Of a stretch of 60,000 nt of DNA, positions 24,448-35,912 are shown in pieces; positions within the stretch are counted from its first letter, which is position 1, and each line of letters begins with the position of its first letter. Location of the stretch: NCBI GenBank assembly GCA_914767715.1, contig OU612071.1, forward strand, positions 12,943,493-13,003,492, written 5' to 3'. This DNA is from Membranipora membranacea. Lineage: Eukaryota > Bryozoa > Gymnolaemata > Cheilostomatida > Membraniporidae. The notes beneath the pieces were generated by a model. The model was not told the DNA's origin. It saw nothing but the letters and a program-made list of their open reading frames with translations, and searched no databases. The position numbers and the translations under genes were made by a program.

Positions 24448-27400
24448 ATGGCAGCGTCACAATCTAACATTGAGAAGTTGAATGATTTTATTGGGGATTA
24501 CCTGAAGACAGAATGTGCCCAGACACCCAATCTTCAGAAACTGAAAAACTTATGCGAGGGTGTTTCTGTCGATGAAAGATCTTCGCTCATCAATCGATTG
24601 ACCAGGCATTCTATTGGTATGAGGGGCACAAATGAATATGCCAATTGCCTACATTTTGCCGCAAAACAAGGCCACACTGGCATGATCACTACCTTGCTAG
24701 ACAATTTACCTGAGGATGTGAAAGTTAAACTATTGATAACCAATATCGTCAAGATGGATGGACATTCCCTTAGTGTGGTTGCTCTGACTGCTCATCAAGG
24801 CAGTGTTGGATGGCTAATTAGAGAGGTTGATTTATTTTCCATTGAGGAAAATAAGTTTTCAATCTTGGGTAAAGCATTATCTCATGCGTGTAGATGTAGG
24901 AACATTGCCACAGTTAAGGCTATTGTGGGGCAACTAAACACAAACAAAAGAGTTGAAGCACTGATGAGCTCCTCCTCCACTCTTACTTCTGGAAACATTG
25001 CAACACACATTGCAGCAGTTCATAGCAGAAATGCTGACGTCATGACATGTATCCTTTCAGACTTAACCCTGGACGACGTTGCAGATCTTCTGCTTTTCCG
25101 TAACAAGAAAGGCCAAACAGCCCTTCATTGTGCCTTGGAGAATAATAACCAAACTATGGTGAACGTCATAACGAACAGCTTTCCTCAAGCTGACCTAGCT
25201 GACTTACTTCAAGTGAAGGATAACTTAGGAGAGACTGTCGTTCACTACGCTGGAGCTATCAGTAGCAGAAGAGGTCCGATCAATGCCCTCAGAATTAATC
25301 AGATTAGTGCAGCTCAACAGATGGCGCTGCTTAAAATTGAGAACAATCGTAAGCAGACTGTGTTTGATGTTGCTAGACAGCACAGTAACAACTGGGCCTT
25401 GAAATATTTTGAAGATCATTACAACCAAGCTTCTGACCCCCGAACCTTGCATGGTAAGTATAATGACCAGTATCACCACTGTCTTGTTTACTGAAAGACA
25501 AAACTTCAACTATGTCACTTGAACATTGATGGATTGATCAATTGCTTGGTCGATAGGTCCCTCGGTCAGGCAGTCGGTCTGTCGGTCAGTGGTCGGTCAG
25601 TCAGTTGATTGTAGGGATGATAGATATCGATTGAGCGATATATTGACTTCACAATTTATTATGACATTGATAGATTTGCTGATTTCTTACTTACATCCCT
25701 AGATTCTTTGACTGGACAGATACAGAAACTAACATCACAGAGAGATCAGATAGAAGGGGCATATCACAGCCAACAGCCACAGACACTCACTGATGAAGAC
25801 AAGGTTTGCTTGCTTATTATCGAAAAGATATTACTATGGGATCTAGTGGTCTGATTGCATTGTAGCTATAAGTTTTGAAACAAACATATAAGCTCCCCAT
25901 GCTAGCTATCGCCGAAAGCCTATTTTAAAGAATTGTCCCTGTCACATGAAAACAATCACAAACCAAGTAATTTAATTATGTTTATTTTTAGATCAAATCA
26001 AAAATCAAATCATTTCCTGTTGAGAAATCTGACCTCATCAAAATAAAGCAGTCACATGAGACAAACAAATTCCAGGTGAGGATGTCTATGTGCCCAATTA
26101 ATCTCAATAACATGATGCCATAATGATTATACACGTCTTCATTGTGGAGAGGGCTGTCCCTTCTAGACTACAGGTACTGGAACCCACGGCGCTCAGGCCG
26201 CTCCCCATACCCTTGAATGCCAGGATTCCGGCTACTTGTTTTTATCGAAGAGGTAGAGGAGAACTTCTTACTGCATGTGGGGTGTACAAACACACAGTGG
26301 ACTTCCGTTATGTTCAGTACCGTTCCGCAAGGACCTTGCTAGGGTGAATGGTGCGCCAGTACCAAATTAAGAATGACTGAGAGTGCTGGGAATCGAACCT
26401 GGACCTCACAGATCATAAGTCCGCACCCTTAACCATCAGACAACTCCTGACTATATTCCTAGTGATAATGCCAAAGGGAGGCACTTTGTTGGGAGGGGGG
26501 AGCAAATCGGCATGTATGGTGACAATGGTATTTTAATTGTTTTGCAGTCAACAGTTTGGCCTTTTTTTTATGACTCGATCAATTTCAATCGGATTTTAAA
26601 TGTCTCGGTATCTCAATGTTAATGATCAAAATTATAATGTCCTGGCTATGTTGTTGATTCTATGGTAATGACGAAATGAACAATCAGGACTAGTTCCTAT
26701 TGATTTCAGTATATCAATATATTAATGGAATATTGTTAAAAGTAGACGGTTTCAGTATATCAATTTAAAAAATTGAAATCAATTTAAAAAAAAAAATCAG
26801 TATATCAAACTGTAAGAAGATGCTTGAGGTTGCATCGAGAGTAAACTCTTATACCACTCACCTACTCCCCTCCTAACGCTGAGAGCAATACAAGATGATC
26901 CGCCACCTTCAAGTCCCAAACCCTACTCTCAAAAAGTGTTTCCAAATCCAAAAGTTTCAGCCCTGGAATTACTCTCGTGTTTTTGTTATTTTCTTTCAGT
27001 GGAATATTGCTGCTTCTATTAACCCTAAGAACAACATGGATAATGAATACTTCATGATAGGCACCAATATCAATATAGACTACTCAAACCAGTCACTGCT
27101 GAAGAAAATATCTGCTGCTGGAGTTCGGGACATACAACTCAGGTGGGGGGATAATCTATTTTCTCTTTCTTATCTTATGAATGGAGGTCCTGAACCTGGA
27201 TATTCCATAGCTGTTGTTATTGTCCACACTGTCACCTATCACAGTCCATAAGAAGCTGACTGGTCATCCCATTGCTGCAAGATGGTGCATCATTATTCTT
27301 ACGAAGAGTAGCATAAATCTTCGCAGATCACCTCAAATAATCTATTGTCTCTTTCAGTGAGAAAGTGTCCGATACCGACCTTAATGTCTCATCCTCTGCC

Positions 27401-27881
27401 CTAACTGCCGACCTGACTGCTGATCTTGAAGCTGCATCACCCAAACAGCCAATTAGGTATGGCATAAACTAGTTAAAGAACCAACAAGTTGTCACTCTTG
27501 ACAGATTTTCTTTGTTTATTGATACCAGTGTGCTCAGCACTCTTACAAAAAAAAGTAGTAAAAAGAAGAGAAATGGAAACTGAGAGTAATTTATAACCAG
27601 CTCGATGTAAATTAATTGTGCTGCCATCTGATTTCAGTGAAGAGATGTCGCAAAATCATGACAAGGATGCTAATCCCAGAGTCAGACATCATTACTCAAC
27701 TGATGACCTGAGTGCTCACCCGGACGCTGTACAACCATTACTGGGTCCTGAGTCTATAAATAACCTACAGCTTAGAGATGAGCAGGCAGCGGTCGGAAGT
27801 CAATCATCTCATAGTTCAGCTCCTACGTTAGATAACCCCCAATCTGCTCAAGATGATCAACTTAGCTTTGCAGGTCACTGA
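24448..27881 (+). CDS. Ankyrin-repeat protein, six exons
   Basis: Exons 24448-25453, 25703-25803, 25992-26075, 27000-27142, 27358-27456 and 27638-27881 have GT/AG borders, agree in phase and give 558 codons. Exon 1 holds the N-terminal helices (from MAASQSNIEKLNDF) and degenerate ankyrin repeats: CLHFAAKQGHTGMITTLL, ATHIAAVHSRNADVMTCIL, GQTALHCALENNNQTMVNVI and GETVVHYAGAISS. Ankyrin repeats bind proteins; no partner can be named. Exon 2 encodes a glutamine-rich, possibly coiled segment (IQKLTSQRDQIE). The later exons encode a short domain around WNIAASINPKNN and YFMIGTNINI, which I do not recognise, and a low-complexity polar tail. There is no signal peptide or membrane helix, so the protein is probably intracellular. 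Intron 3 holds a SINE and intron 1 holds ggtcagtc repeats. Confidence 0.8.
26120..26452 (-). repeat. tRNA-derived SINE in intron 3 of the ankyrin gene
   Basis: On the minus strand the 5' end (about 26452) starts with a tRNA-like head: A box tgatggttaagg and a perfect consensus B box ggttcgattcc (about 26390-26400). The body continues to about 26,120. Orientation is opposite to the host gene. Confidence 0.75.
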
Positions 27882-28560
27882 TTTAAATAGATTACATAGC
27901 TGACCTGATCTTCCCAAAGCTGCCTTAAAAACAGTAAAACATACAATATAATATATTTTATATCCAGTGGAGCAACGATTAGCTAGAGCTTAGTTTAGCT
28001 GATTTAAAGTAACTAAATTTCAACTAGCACCGATATTCCCTTCCCTAGCAGACATCGGAGTCTGCATAACGTCGGAAAGTTGGGTGAAACTAGCTAACTT
28101 TCCTTTATTCAAATCTACACAAAATTCCAAACTTTTTCTACTCCATTTACTTGGGCTTTTTTCTTAGGGGCACTGAAGTCTGAGGATTGTTCAGTTTGAG
28201 TTTTGTTTTGTAGCAAAAATATGTAAACATGCAAAGTCAAACTTGAGCACAACCTCGGAAAATAGCAGTACTTTAATGCCAACAATTCAGGAAATAAAAA
28301 AAACGCTAGTTTAAGGGCACCAACTGTGCTGTAATAGCTGGTAGTAGCATTTAATTTCAAACACCTTCCGGTTTGGGAAAATATCAAGTTCGTCAAAATT
28401 GGCCTGCTGAAAACGTTGTAGGGCCGTGCCCCCCTGACCCTATCTGTGAATACACCCTGCAAGATATATAAATCATTTTGGATCGATATGGCAAATACTG
28501 GGCAGTGAGGAGGCAAGGTTTAGTGTCAGGAAGAGAATTATTTTGTTTGTTTTTCTGGTA
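27882..28560. other. Intergenic, no gene recognised
   Basis: A 133-codon minus-strand frame (28115-28516) has no recognised motif. Its end (agggccgtgcccc...aatacaccctgc) recurs in variant form at about 31,920-31,960, so it is probably repeat-derived. Confidence 0.45.
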
Positions 28561-28610
28561 ACTGGCCAGAGCTACCTGCAGACCAACAGCTACAGACCTA
28601 CAGTGTGGTT

Positions 28611-28705
28611 CTACAGATGATCCAGTTTCTCCATTTGTGATACTATCTCTTGCATGTTTCTCATTCCTAGTAAAGGACTTGTGACGCAGTCTAGCAGCTT
28701 CTCAT
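28611..28705 (-). pseudogene. Terminal-exon-like ORF, partner of 24,318-24,412
   Basis: See the partner entry at 24,318. The acceptor-like attcccag ends at 28706, the frame has 30 complete codons after the split one, and the stop is at 28611-28613. Substitutions between copies are frequently synonymous or conservative. Confidence 0.4.
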
Positions 28706-28799
28706 CTGGGAATAAAAAAGAAATTGTATAGTAATGCCTAAAAAAAATAGTCCGATTTAGGTTATATATTCACACCACATTCAAAAACGGATTTTGCTT

Positions 28800-29180
28800 G
28801 CTTATGATCACTTAATAAGTAATTGAATTGTTGTTTGGCAACAGAGGATTCTATATTGTTTACGCTTGATCTTAGCAAGGAGTTACCCCTTGATTTTAGC
28901 ATTAAGAGGACTGGATTGATTACTTGGCATCGCACAAAACATGGCTGGTGACGTGAAGCAAGAAAATCCGCAACAGGAAGTACTCCTCATGTCCAAACCT
29001 TTGGAACACATTCTTACCTACTCCATTTAATTACAAAAAAACAGTGATTAGTATTTGCGTTGCTTTGAGCACATGTGTTGTTAAAAAAACATGTTTTACA
29101 TACTATTAGATTGATCTAACTTAGTTGTTGATTGATGACTCATAAAACTGTCAATGTTATTAAAGATTGTATTCAACTCT
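28800..29180 (-). repeat. Inverted duplicate, minus copy (partner 23,215-23,640)
   Basis: Together with the 28,611-28,705 exon-like ORF this copy keeps the same order as the plus copy but is more compact: ~95 bp between the two blocks, against ~680 bp in the plus copy. The plus copy probably gained, or this copy lost, ~580 bp. Confidence 0.7.
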
Positions 29181-29266
29181 TGCCTGTTATCTGAATTAAA
29201 CTAAACTAAAGTAAACTTTAAACTTTAAACTAAAGTAATGCCAAAAAACAATCATCAAGTTTGATA

Positions 29267-29502
29267 CAGGCCCGTATATCTAGGTGAAGCAGCGATGCAC
29301 TGCCTCCCCTAGAATACTAAATACAGTGGCCTATAAACACTGTAATTGAATAATCCATCTCAGAATCAGCTCCTCTGGGATTTCCAATCACTTAATTTAG
29401 GCCTTTAATTGCTTGGGGGAGCCTACAGCCCCCTCCGTGTGATGCTAAGGATTTGTCTCGGACTTTTGCCTCCCCTAACATTTTTTCTAAGTTACGGCCC
29501 TG
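29267..29502 (+). mobile_element. ~230-bp MITE, copy 1
   Basis: Ends are caggcccgta and gttacggccctg, a short imperfect terminal inverted repeat. The interior matches three other copies in this window: ctgcctcccctagaa, aaatacagtggcct, attgaataatccat, agaatcagctcct and ttttgcctcccctaac. No coding capacity. Confidence 0.8.
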
Positions 29503-29806
29503 AAATAGTCGAACCAAATTACATGTTAAGTTTTTATCCTAAAAATATGTGACATTTGATTAAGAACTTCGGATCTAAGGCTATTATGATTTTGACATGG
29601 TTTGGCAATTATACATGATTTATGATGCAAGATGAATTGTGTATTGATGAGATCGTTAGGATTAAATCATGACCAGCCAGCTCTGTTTCCCTTGTGAGGT
29701 TAAACTATTTTAAACTCTGTACTATCCAGCGGTTAACGGCGATAGACCATACTGAACCTACTGTAGTAGTCTGTAGTAGTAGTAGTGTGTCTATCGCTTA
29801 AAGATC

Positions 29807-31690
29807 GGGTGTGCAGGATTAATCATAATTATCCTTTTCTGGTGACAAGCAAGACCATTGGCTGATTAGTGTAATTAGAGGCGGAGAATGGCCTAAATCT
29901 CCGCCTCTAACAGCCAGTCCATGTTGCTCTCTCAAGTGGTCAAGTGTGTTATATAAGAAATTGTGATTCGCAGACACCCATAAATAATGTTGAATAGAAG
30001 CATATGATATAGCTATTGTTATGTTGGCTCATCTGGACTATAGGATTTTATTACAGCGCTCAATTTCAATCTTGACAACGGTATCTAGGCAACCTCTAAA
30101 AGCATAAATCATAATGTCAAAATCGACCAATAAGAGCTCGTATAATTTGAAGCGGATGATTTGAAATTATTGAAACTGGGCGATTTTGTATGGCATCAGT
30201 TGTATTTTCACCACTTTCTGATGCGATTTTTGGAATGAAAATTTATTGGGCATGTGTATCATACAATTCCGCATCAGCACATCTGATTCCCATTAAAAAT
30301 AATTCACTGCTACTCTGTGGTGGATTTTCCACCACAGCTGAACATTCAAATATAAATTCATGAATCATGAGTTGTCTTCCCCTTTCATCATTTTTATAAC
30401 TATTCTAATTTTAATAATAATATGCTTTTAATAACTGAATTTAACTATAACAATCCATCTAAAATATTTCATCAGCCAGTATTATAATAATGCTTTTAAT
30501 TACTGATTTTAACTCTTACACACCCATCCAGAATGTTCCCTGTTTCCTGCTGTTGCATCAGCCAGTATCATATTACATTATGCTTTTAATCACTGTACAT
30601 GAGTTGAGTCTAGTCAGTTAGTATCCAGCAGCTGAAGTAAAAATGCCTTTTATTTTTAAACCAGTCAGCAACAAATAAAGTGCCTTACTGAACACAACCT
30701 ATTGAAGTAAGTTTCATGAGTTCTGCCTGCTGGCAGACCTCCCTGCCATGACATAATGTTGCCTTGTTTGTACTCTGTTGTTAGACTGTAGCCTCCCTTG
30801 GGTAGTAGGTAGAGGCCAAGTGAAAACCCCCATTGCACCACTGCATCCATTGACCTGATTGCCAGTCCAGTTCAGTCCAGTCCAGTTCCAGTCCAGTTCC
30901 AGTCCAGCCCAGTCAAGCAATCTCGCAAAAATAGTTGTAAACCCAGAGCCATTCCCCTCCCCCCCCCCCATTTGGTTATTTATTTATCTATTCCCCTTCC
31001 CTCCCATTGATTATATTGTCCAACCCTCTTCCCCTGGCCCATTTGCTTCCTTTTGTCTCACCCGACAAATAAGTAGTAATCATATTATCTATATCCCTTC
31101 CTTTTCGAATTTATATTGCCCAATAAATATGTTAATAGTTGTCCATATCCCTTCCCTCCCCAGTTATTCTTGCCAGATAAATAATCCTATCTTTGTCCAC
31201 ATATCCCCCCCCCCCCCCCCCCCCGAAAGCCAGTCCCAAAGTCAGGTCAATTATATCCCCAGCCCAGATAGAGTCGTCGTACTCGTTACCCCCCTCCGTT
31301 AGAGTCGTCGTACTCATTACCCCCCCCCCCCTCAGATAGAGTCGTCGTACTCGTTACCCCCCCCCCCTCAGTTAGAGTCGTCCTACTCGTTACCCCCCCA
31401 GTAAGAGTCGTCGTACTCGGTATATTTCCAAGCAGATAGAGTCGGCGTACTCGTTTTAGAGAGTCGGCGTACTCAGTATAAATAGGCAATGGGCGTGGTT
31501 GCAGTGGCGGGTATCGCCGCCTTAGGGTAACCCCCTCAAAATCCTCTACAACTCCTCTTATTTCTGAAAAAGCAGGTAGAATTTGAATGCTGCTAACCCC
31601 ATTTGAATTTGATATGGCTGGGTGAACACTTTACATTGACTGGGCCTTTTATACCCGTCTTTGGACTTTAAATGTGGTGTTCTAATGTTC
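29807..31690 (-). repeat. Dispersed repeat, copy 2, split by ~1.2 kb
   Basis: Blocks 29,807-30,310 and 31,550-31,676 together are the reverse complement of 15,038-15,695. They are separated by DNA absent from copy 1, with breakpoints after ttaaaaataattca and before ctcttatttct. The intervening 30,311-31,549 is described separately. Confidence 0.65.
30311..31549. repeat. Low-complexity insert: tandem units, CCAGT runs, poly-C, GTCGTCGTACTC repeats
   Basis: This holds 2.3 units of an atgctttta-attactga...catcagccagtat repeat (30,421-30,600), a ccagttccagtccagt run (30,863-30,915), C-runs (30,960-30,969; C22 at about 31,205-31,224) and about seven ~37-bp units with gtcgtcgtactcgtta followed by C-runs (31,264-31,486). 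Reading frames here (proline-, serine- or glycine-rich) are products of the repeats. Confidence 0.7.
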
Positions 31691-32507
31691 ATGAAAATTG
31701 TGAAAGATCAGAAAGGGGAAGCAAAGGCAACACCAAACTATACATAGCTCCGCCAAGTTGACAGCATTGCTCTGATGTTTAAAGTTCTGAAAATGACAGC
31801 CATTAGTCCAAACGCGCTCGAAATTTGCAAGGATAGCATGTAGTAGCAATTCTCAATCAATCACTCTCCTGGGTTTGGATATTAATAAGTTGAGATTGAC
31901 CTACTGGAAAAGTATAAGGGCTGTTGCCCCGTGCCCCTACGCATAAATACACTCCTGCCTAAATGAATAATTTGTGAGCACTGAATTAGATTCTTCTCTT
32001 AGAATGGAAATAGTATCATAGCGTTATACGGTTAGGACACTAAACACAGGGACCCATCTGACTGTTATCTGATTGGCTGTCCCTAGTAGCATGAATAATT
32101 AGCCTGAGAAATTGTCTTGTTTACAAAATTGCAAACAGTAATTATACCCCATACAGTGTCGATGATTAGGGCATTTCTAGATTGCTACTAGGGACTGGCT
32201 ATTTTTGCAAGCCCTTTGTTTTGCAAAAGAAAGCTAATGATGCTATTCCAGATATGGAATTCAATGTTTGTGAGTAATAATATGGCATAAATACTTAACA
32301 GCAATGCGATGGCTGAAACACGTCCTAGGTTTTACGGCTTCTCTCCTGAAATATCAAATCCAAATTCTTTGTTCCCTTATACCCACACTGTTTTACACAC
32401 TCAAATACATTGCAGAGTGACCAGCTTGAATTCAACAGCCCGGCATCACATGAGGAGGACAGGACATGACACAGTTTGAAGCGATTTGGCGTTACTCTTT
32501 TTCATTA
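31691..32507. other. Intergenic, no gene recognised
   Basis: AT-rich DNA with no conserved frame. A cgtgcccctacgcataaataca segment (in shorter form) resembles part of 28,420-28,455. Confidence 0.4.
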
Positions 32508-32727
32508 CAGGGCCGTAGTTAAGAAAAATGGTAGGGGAGTCTGGAGTAGCACCAGTAGGGCTGCTATTAGCTCCTAATCAGGCAATTTAAGGCATACAAT
32601 TACCAAATTGAAATCACAGAGGAGCTGATTCTGACATTGATCATCCAATTATTGTGTTTTTAGGCCACTGTATTTAGCTTTCTAGGGGAGGCAGTGCCTC
32701 CTTGCCTCCCCTAGAACTACGGGCCTG
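32508..32727 (-). mobile_element. ~230-bp MITE, copy 2 (minus orientation)
   Basis: Ends are cagggccgtagtt and aactacgggcctg. The interior is the reverse complement of the other copies, ending in ctaggggaggcagtgcctcc. Confidence 0.8.
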
Positions 32728-33302
32728 CTGTCACAGGCTTTGTAGTGGTTGTTTTGTTGCGAAAGGATTCTAAGTTCACTATATATGAATATTGACATTT
32801 GAGTATAACTGAGTAGTGTACGGCATGCTGCGATGTTTAGTAGTTAGTAGTAGGTATTCAACTGTGCTACTAGTAGAAGCAGTGAATCATTCACTTTCAG
32901 CTTTGTGCTCATGCAAGCAAGGTATTTGTTTATTATGGGAATCAGGATCTCTAAACAAAAAAGACGGTGTACTATTCTAGACTTGAATGACTATGCTCTT
33001 TTCCAGATCTTGAGACTGCTCGATCATAATTCTCTCTCCAAGGTTACACAGACTTGCTCAAGACTGAGAGATTTGACCTACGACCCAAGGCTTTAGAAGG
33101 GATTTGCTATGGATATGACTAGCTTGAATCTGTAAGCTCCTACATGGTCTCCATGCTGCGGAAGAGAGGTATCAAGGCTTTATGTGCTTCCGAATGGAAA
33201 TACCTCAACAGCATGAAGAAAGTGAAACAAGATACTCCCTGGCATTTTGGAAACAGACTTAAGAGAGTGTTTGACCCAAACGAACAGCTTGTCACAATGT
33301 TA

Positions 33303-33530
33303 CAGGCCCGTAGTTATAGGGGAGGCAGGGAGGCACTGCCTCCCCTAGAAAGCTAAATACAGTAGCCTAAAAACACTATAATTGAATAATCCATGTCAGA
33401 ATCAGCTCCTTTTGGATTTTCATTCGCTTATTATATGGCTTAAATTGCTCGGGGAGGAGGTTACTGGTGATGCTTTGGACTCACCTCGGACCTTTGCCTC
33501 CCCTTCCGGTTTTTCTAAACTACGGCCCTG
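33303..33530 (+). mobile_element. ~230-bp MITE, copy 3, inside the F-box pseudogene
   Basis: Ends are caggcccgtagtt and aactacggccctg. It lies inside the former coding region; possible diverged flanking duplications are tgtta and tatta. Confidence 0.85.
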
Positions 33531-33717
33531 TATTATTATCATTGACACCGTATTCCTTCACACAAAATCGATTCCTACCAAAGTATCAGAAGCTAACATC
33601 GCTTGTCATGATTCTCACTGTAGATCACAGGCCATCCTTGAACTTGATCAATATCGTGAAATTTCTTCAATTCTTACCTGCTCTCAAACAACTGACATTC
33701 ATAGTAAGCCTAGACAG

Positions 33718-33765
33718 TGATAAGGTGATAAGGTGATACGGTGATAAGGTGATAAGGTGACTAGG
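33718..33765. repeat. 9-bp tandem repeat (gataaggtg)
   Basis: Five imperfect units of gataaggtg inside the F-box pseudogene. Confidence 0.85.
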
Positions 33766-34989
33766 TATGGCCCAGAATGGTTTAGCAATAGCGACTTCCT
33801 TGGTCCGTGCCTTCACCGAGCAAATCTAGTGAGAGATTTGACTATAGGTCAATCTTATTGCAAAGCTAATGGGCAGAAAATTGTGTCGAGGTGAACATTC
33901 ACTGGGACCAGTCTATACGTATACCCACATCTAGAGAGACTTTGTATAGCAGCAGGAGCGCTGAGATACAGAACAGCCATTGCAGGTGTTGATACCCCTG
34001 TTGCAGCGATACTTCCAAATTTAAAACATCCCAGTCTTAGCCAAGTTTTCATGCCTGATTATTCAGATCGTGTAGACCCATCGGTTATAAGATCTGCGGA
34101 AGAGCTCATCAAAGATTTGCCTAGTCTTCGGAGCTTGAGCCTAAAGATCACAGGGAAGCTCTATCCTTACTTACCACTTCTTATAGGAAATATAGAAGCT
34201 CTTAGTATAGTTGGCGATATACAATATAACATTAACTCGGAATTTGTACAATGTACTAATAACCTCCGGCTTCTCGAACTGGATATAGACTCAAGAAGAA
34301 ATGGACCAAGCTGTGGAGTCAGGATAAAGGATCTGATTTCTGTCTTAGGTTAACTGGATAAGTTGGAAGTACTGATACTATCTCGTAAGACGACACCCCC
34401 TTAAAGGTCATTCTCCGGGACATAATATTTAGCATGAGTTCTTTGTACAGCGTACTTGGAGTGAAATTTGACCGTCAGGATAGGTCATCACTCCCCGAAA
34501 ACATCCAATTCATAACCACTACACGCCGATGTGCAACAGAACAAGCGAAACCACCACGCTCATTACGAAGGACAGATCTCAATAAGAGGGTAGTTGTAAG
34601 CAAGTACTCTCCTCAGTGGCATAAAGCATACGGGTCAGCCTTCTTCTACCCTGAGAGTTCCATAGATGACTGGTTTGGAACGACAGCAGACTTTGTCTAG
34701 GACGAATGGGATCTACATGAGGAGAGATTGAAAACTATCCTACAGAGACCTCGAAGATAATACAGACCTTCATATAACAAGCTACGTTCTTGAAGTGTTT
34801 TTATAGTGTGACACGACATACCAAAACAACTTGAAAAAATAACATCAATTAAGAGGCTAACACTAGGTTTGCAAAATCAAAACCCATGTCCATCTATGAG
34901 GAAGGGTTGAGATAAAATTCACGAGAATAAAATATGTCACATTGCTATCGATACTACTAATATGTGTATCTTTCATATTTTGAGTCAAT

Positions 34990-35205
34990 TTAGTGTATAC
35001 TGAATACTGTATACAGTATACTGTATACTGTATACAGTATTCAGTATACAGTATACAGTATACAGCATACTGAATATTGTATACTGTAAACAGTATTCAG
35101 TATACAGTATTCAGTATACTGTATACAGTATACAGTATACTGTATACAGTATTCAGTATACAGTATACAGTATTCAGTATACAGTATACTGTATTACTGT
35201 ATTTT
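34990..35205. repeat. Palindromic gtatacagtatac/attcagtatac minisatellite
   Basis: Mixed 12-14-bp units of tactgtatac and agtattcagtatac. Many units are themselves palindromic, so the strand can fold in multiple registers. Confidence 0.9.
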
Positions 35206-35504
35206 AACACGCATTAAAAAAAAGGAGACTAATACAAAAAGTCAATGATTTAGATAGACTCAATGAATATTTCTGATTTACTATGGAGATCAGCAAATTC
35301 ACAGTCCATTTGTTACATCATTCACATACAACGATGAAATGTTATATCGAAACACTCAGCAAACACTTTCATAAAAATTACAATTTCGTGCCAATTCTCT
35401 TTTTTCCTCTGAGAAACAATGGTGTGTCACGTCACAATGTTTCCTTGGCTGATAATGTGATCTAATTGACAATATTATTATAAGTGTTTCCATAGAGGCT
35501 CTCA

Positions 35505-35620
35505 ATGTAGGGTTTCCAAGTGGGTTTCCATATTAGATTTCCATAAAGGTTTCTCTGCAAGTTTTCCATGGGGTTTCCCATTGGGTTTTCTATTGGGTTT
35601 TCCATGTGAATTTCCCTATG
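35505..35620. repeat. ggtttyccat-rich minisatellite
   Basis: About nine degenerate units of ggtttccat with a variable spacer. Minus-strand readings give NPMENP-like products that are only the translated repeat. Confidence 0.75.
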
Positions 35621-35912
35621 ACTGCTGATATCAGCCTGACAGTTTTCAATGAAAACAGCCACTGTTAGAGCTTCCATCGGTTCAACCAAACAGATTTACT
35701 TTATCGCTAAAGTGTTCTGTTTGTTGATGAAAATTGAAGTGGATAGTCTTGTTACATGCAAAGCAGTCATCCTGCAATTCCTATAATCAAGCTCAATCGT
35801 GAAATTTATAAGTTTTAGTTTCCGAAAAAAAGACTTTTTTCGCGCTGATCATTGAGAATACATTTGAGAATACATCTTGTAGTCATAGAAAGAGAGTATT
35901 TTAATACGAAGC

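Larger units (their letters stand above)
32935..34760 (+). pseudogene. F-box gene pseudogene (copy B), split by a MITE
   Basis: Possible starts are ATG 32911 or 32935. The F-box-like start (LDLNDYALFQILRLL, then KVTQTCSRLRDLTYDPRL) ends at TAG (33094), where copy A has tryptophan. The next part (KRGIKALCASEWKYLNSM) is in another frame and is broken at 33,303 by a 228-bp MITE. A leucine-rich middle follows (EELIKDLPSLRSLSLKITGK, then NIEALSIVGDIQ, NNLRLLELDI), ending at a TAA where copy A has tyrosine. The C-terminal KYSPQWHKAYGSAFF and TADFV segments are in a further frame, followed by a last stop at 34,758. Leucine-rich spacing suggests an FBXL-like ancestor. Stops, frameshifts and the insertion show it is dead. 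Confidence 0.8.

Noticed and set aside
28115-28516. 133-codon minus-strand frame
   Set aside because: No recognised motif, and parts recur near 31.9 kb as a repeat; no splice or promoter support.
30859-31489. Long proline/serine-rich and glycine-rich reading frames on both strands
   Set aside because: They are translations of C-runs and GTCGTCGTACTC repeats; no start context or conserved motif.
35462-35689. Minus-strand frame with NPMENP-like repeats
   Set aside because: Direct translation of the ggtttccat minisatellite; lies 3' of the GPCR.
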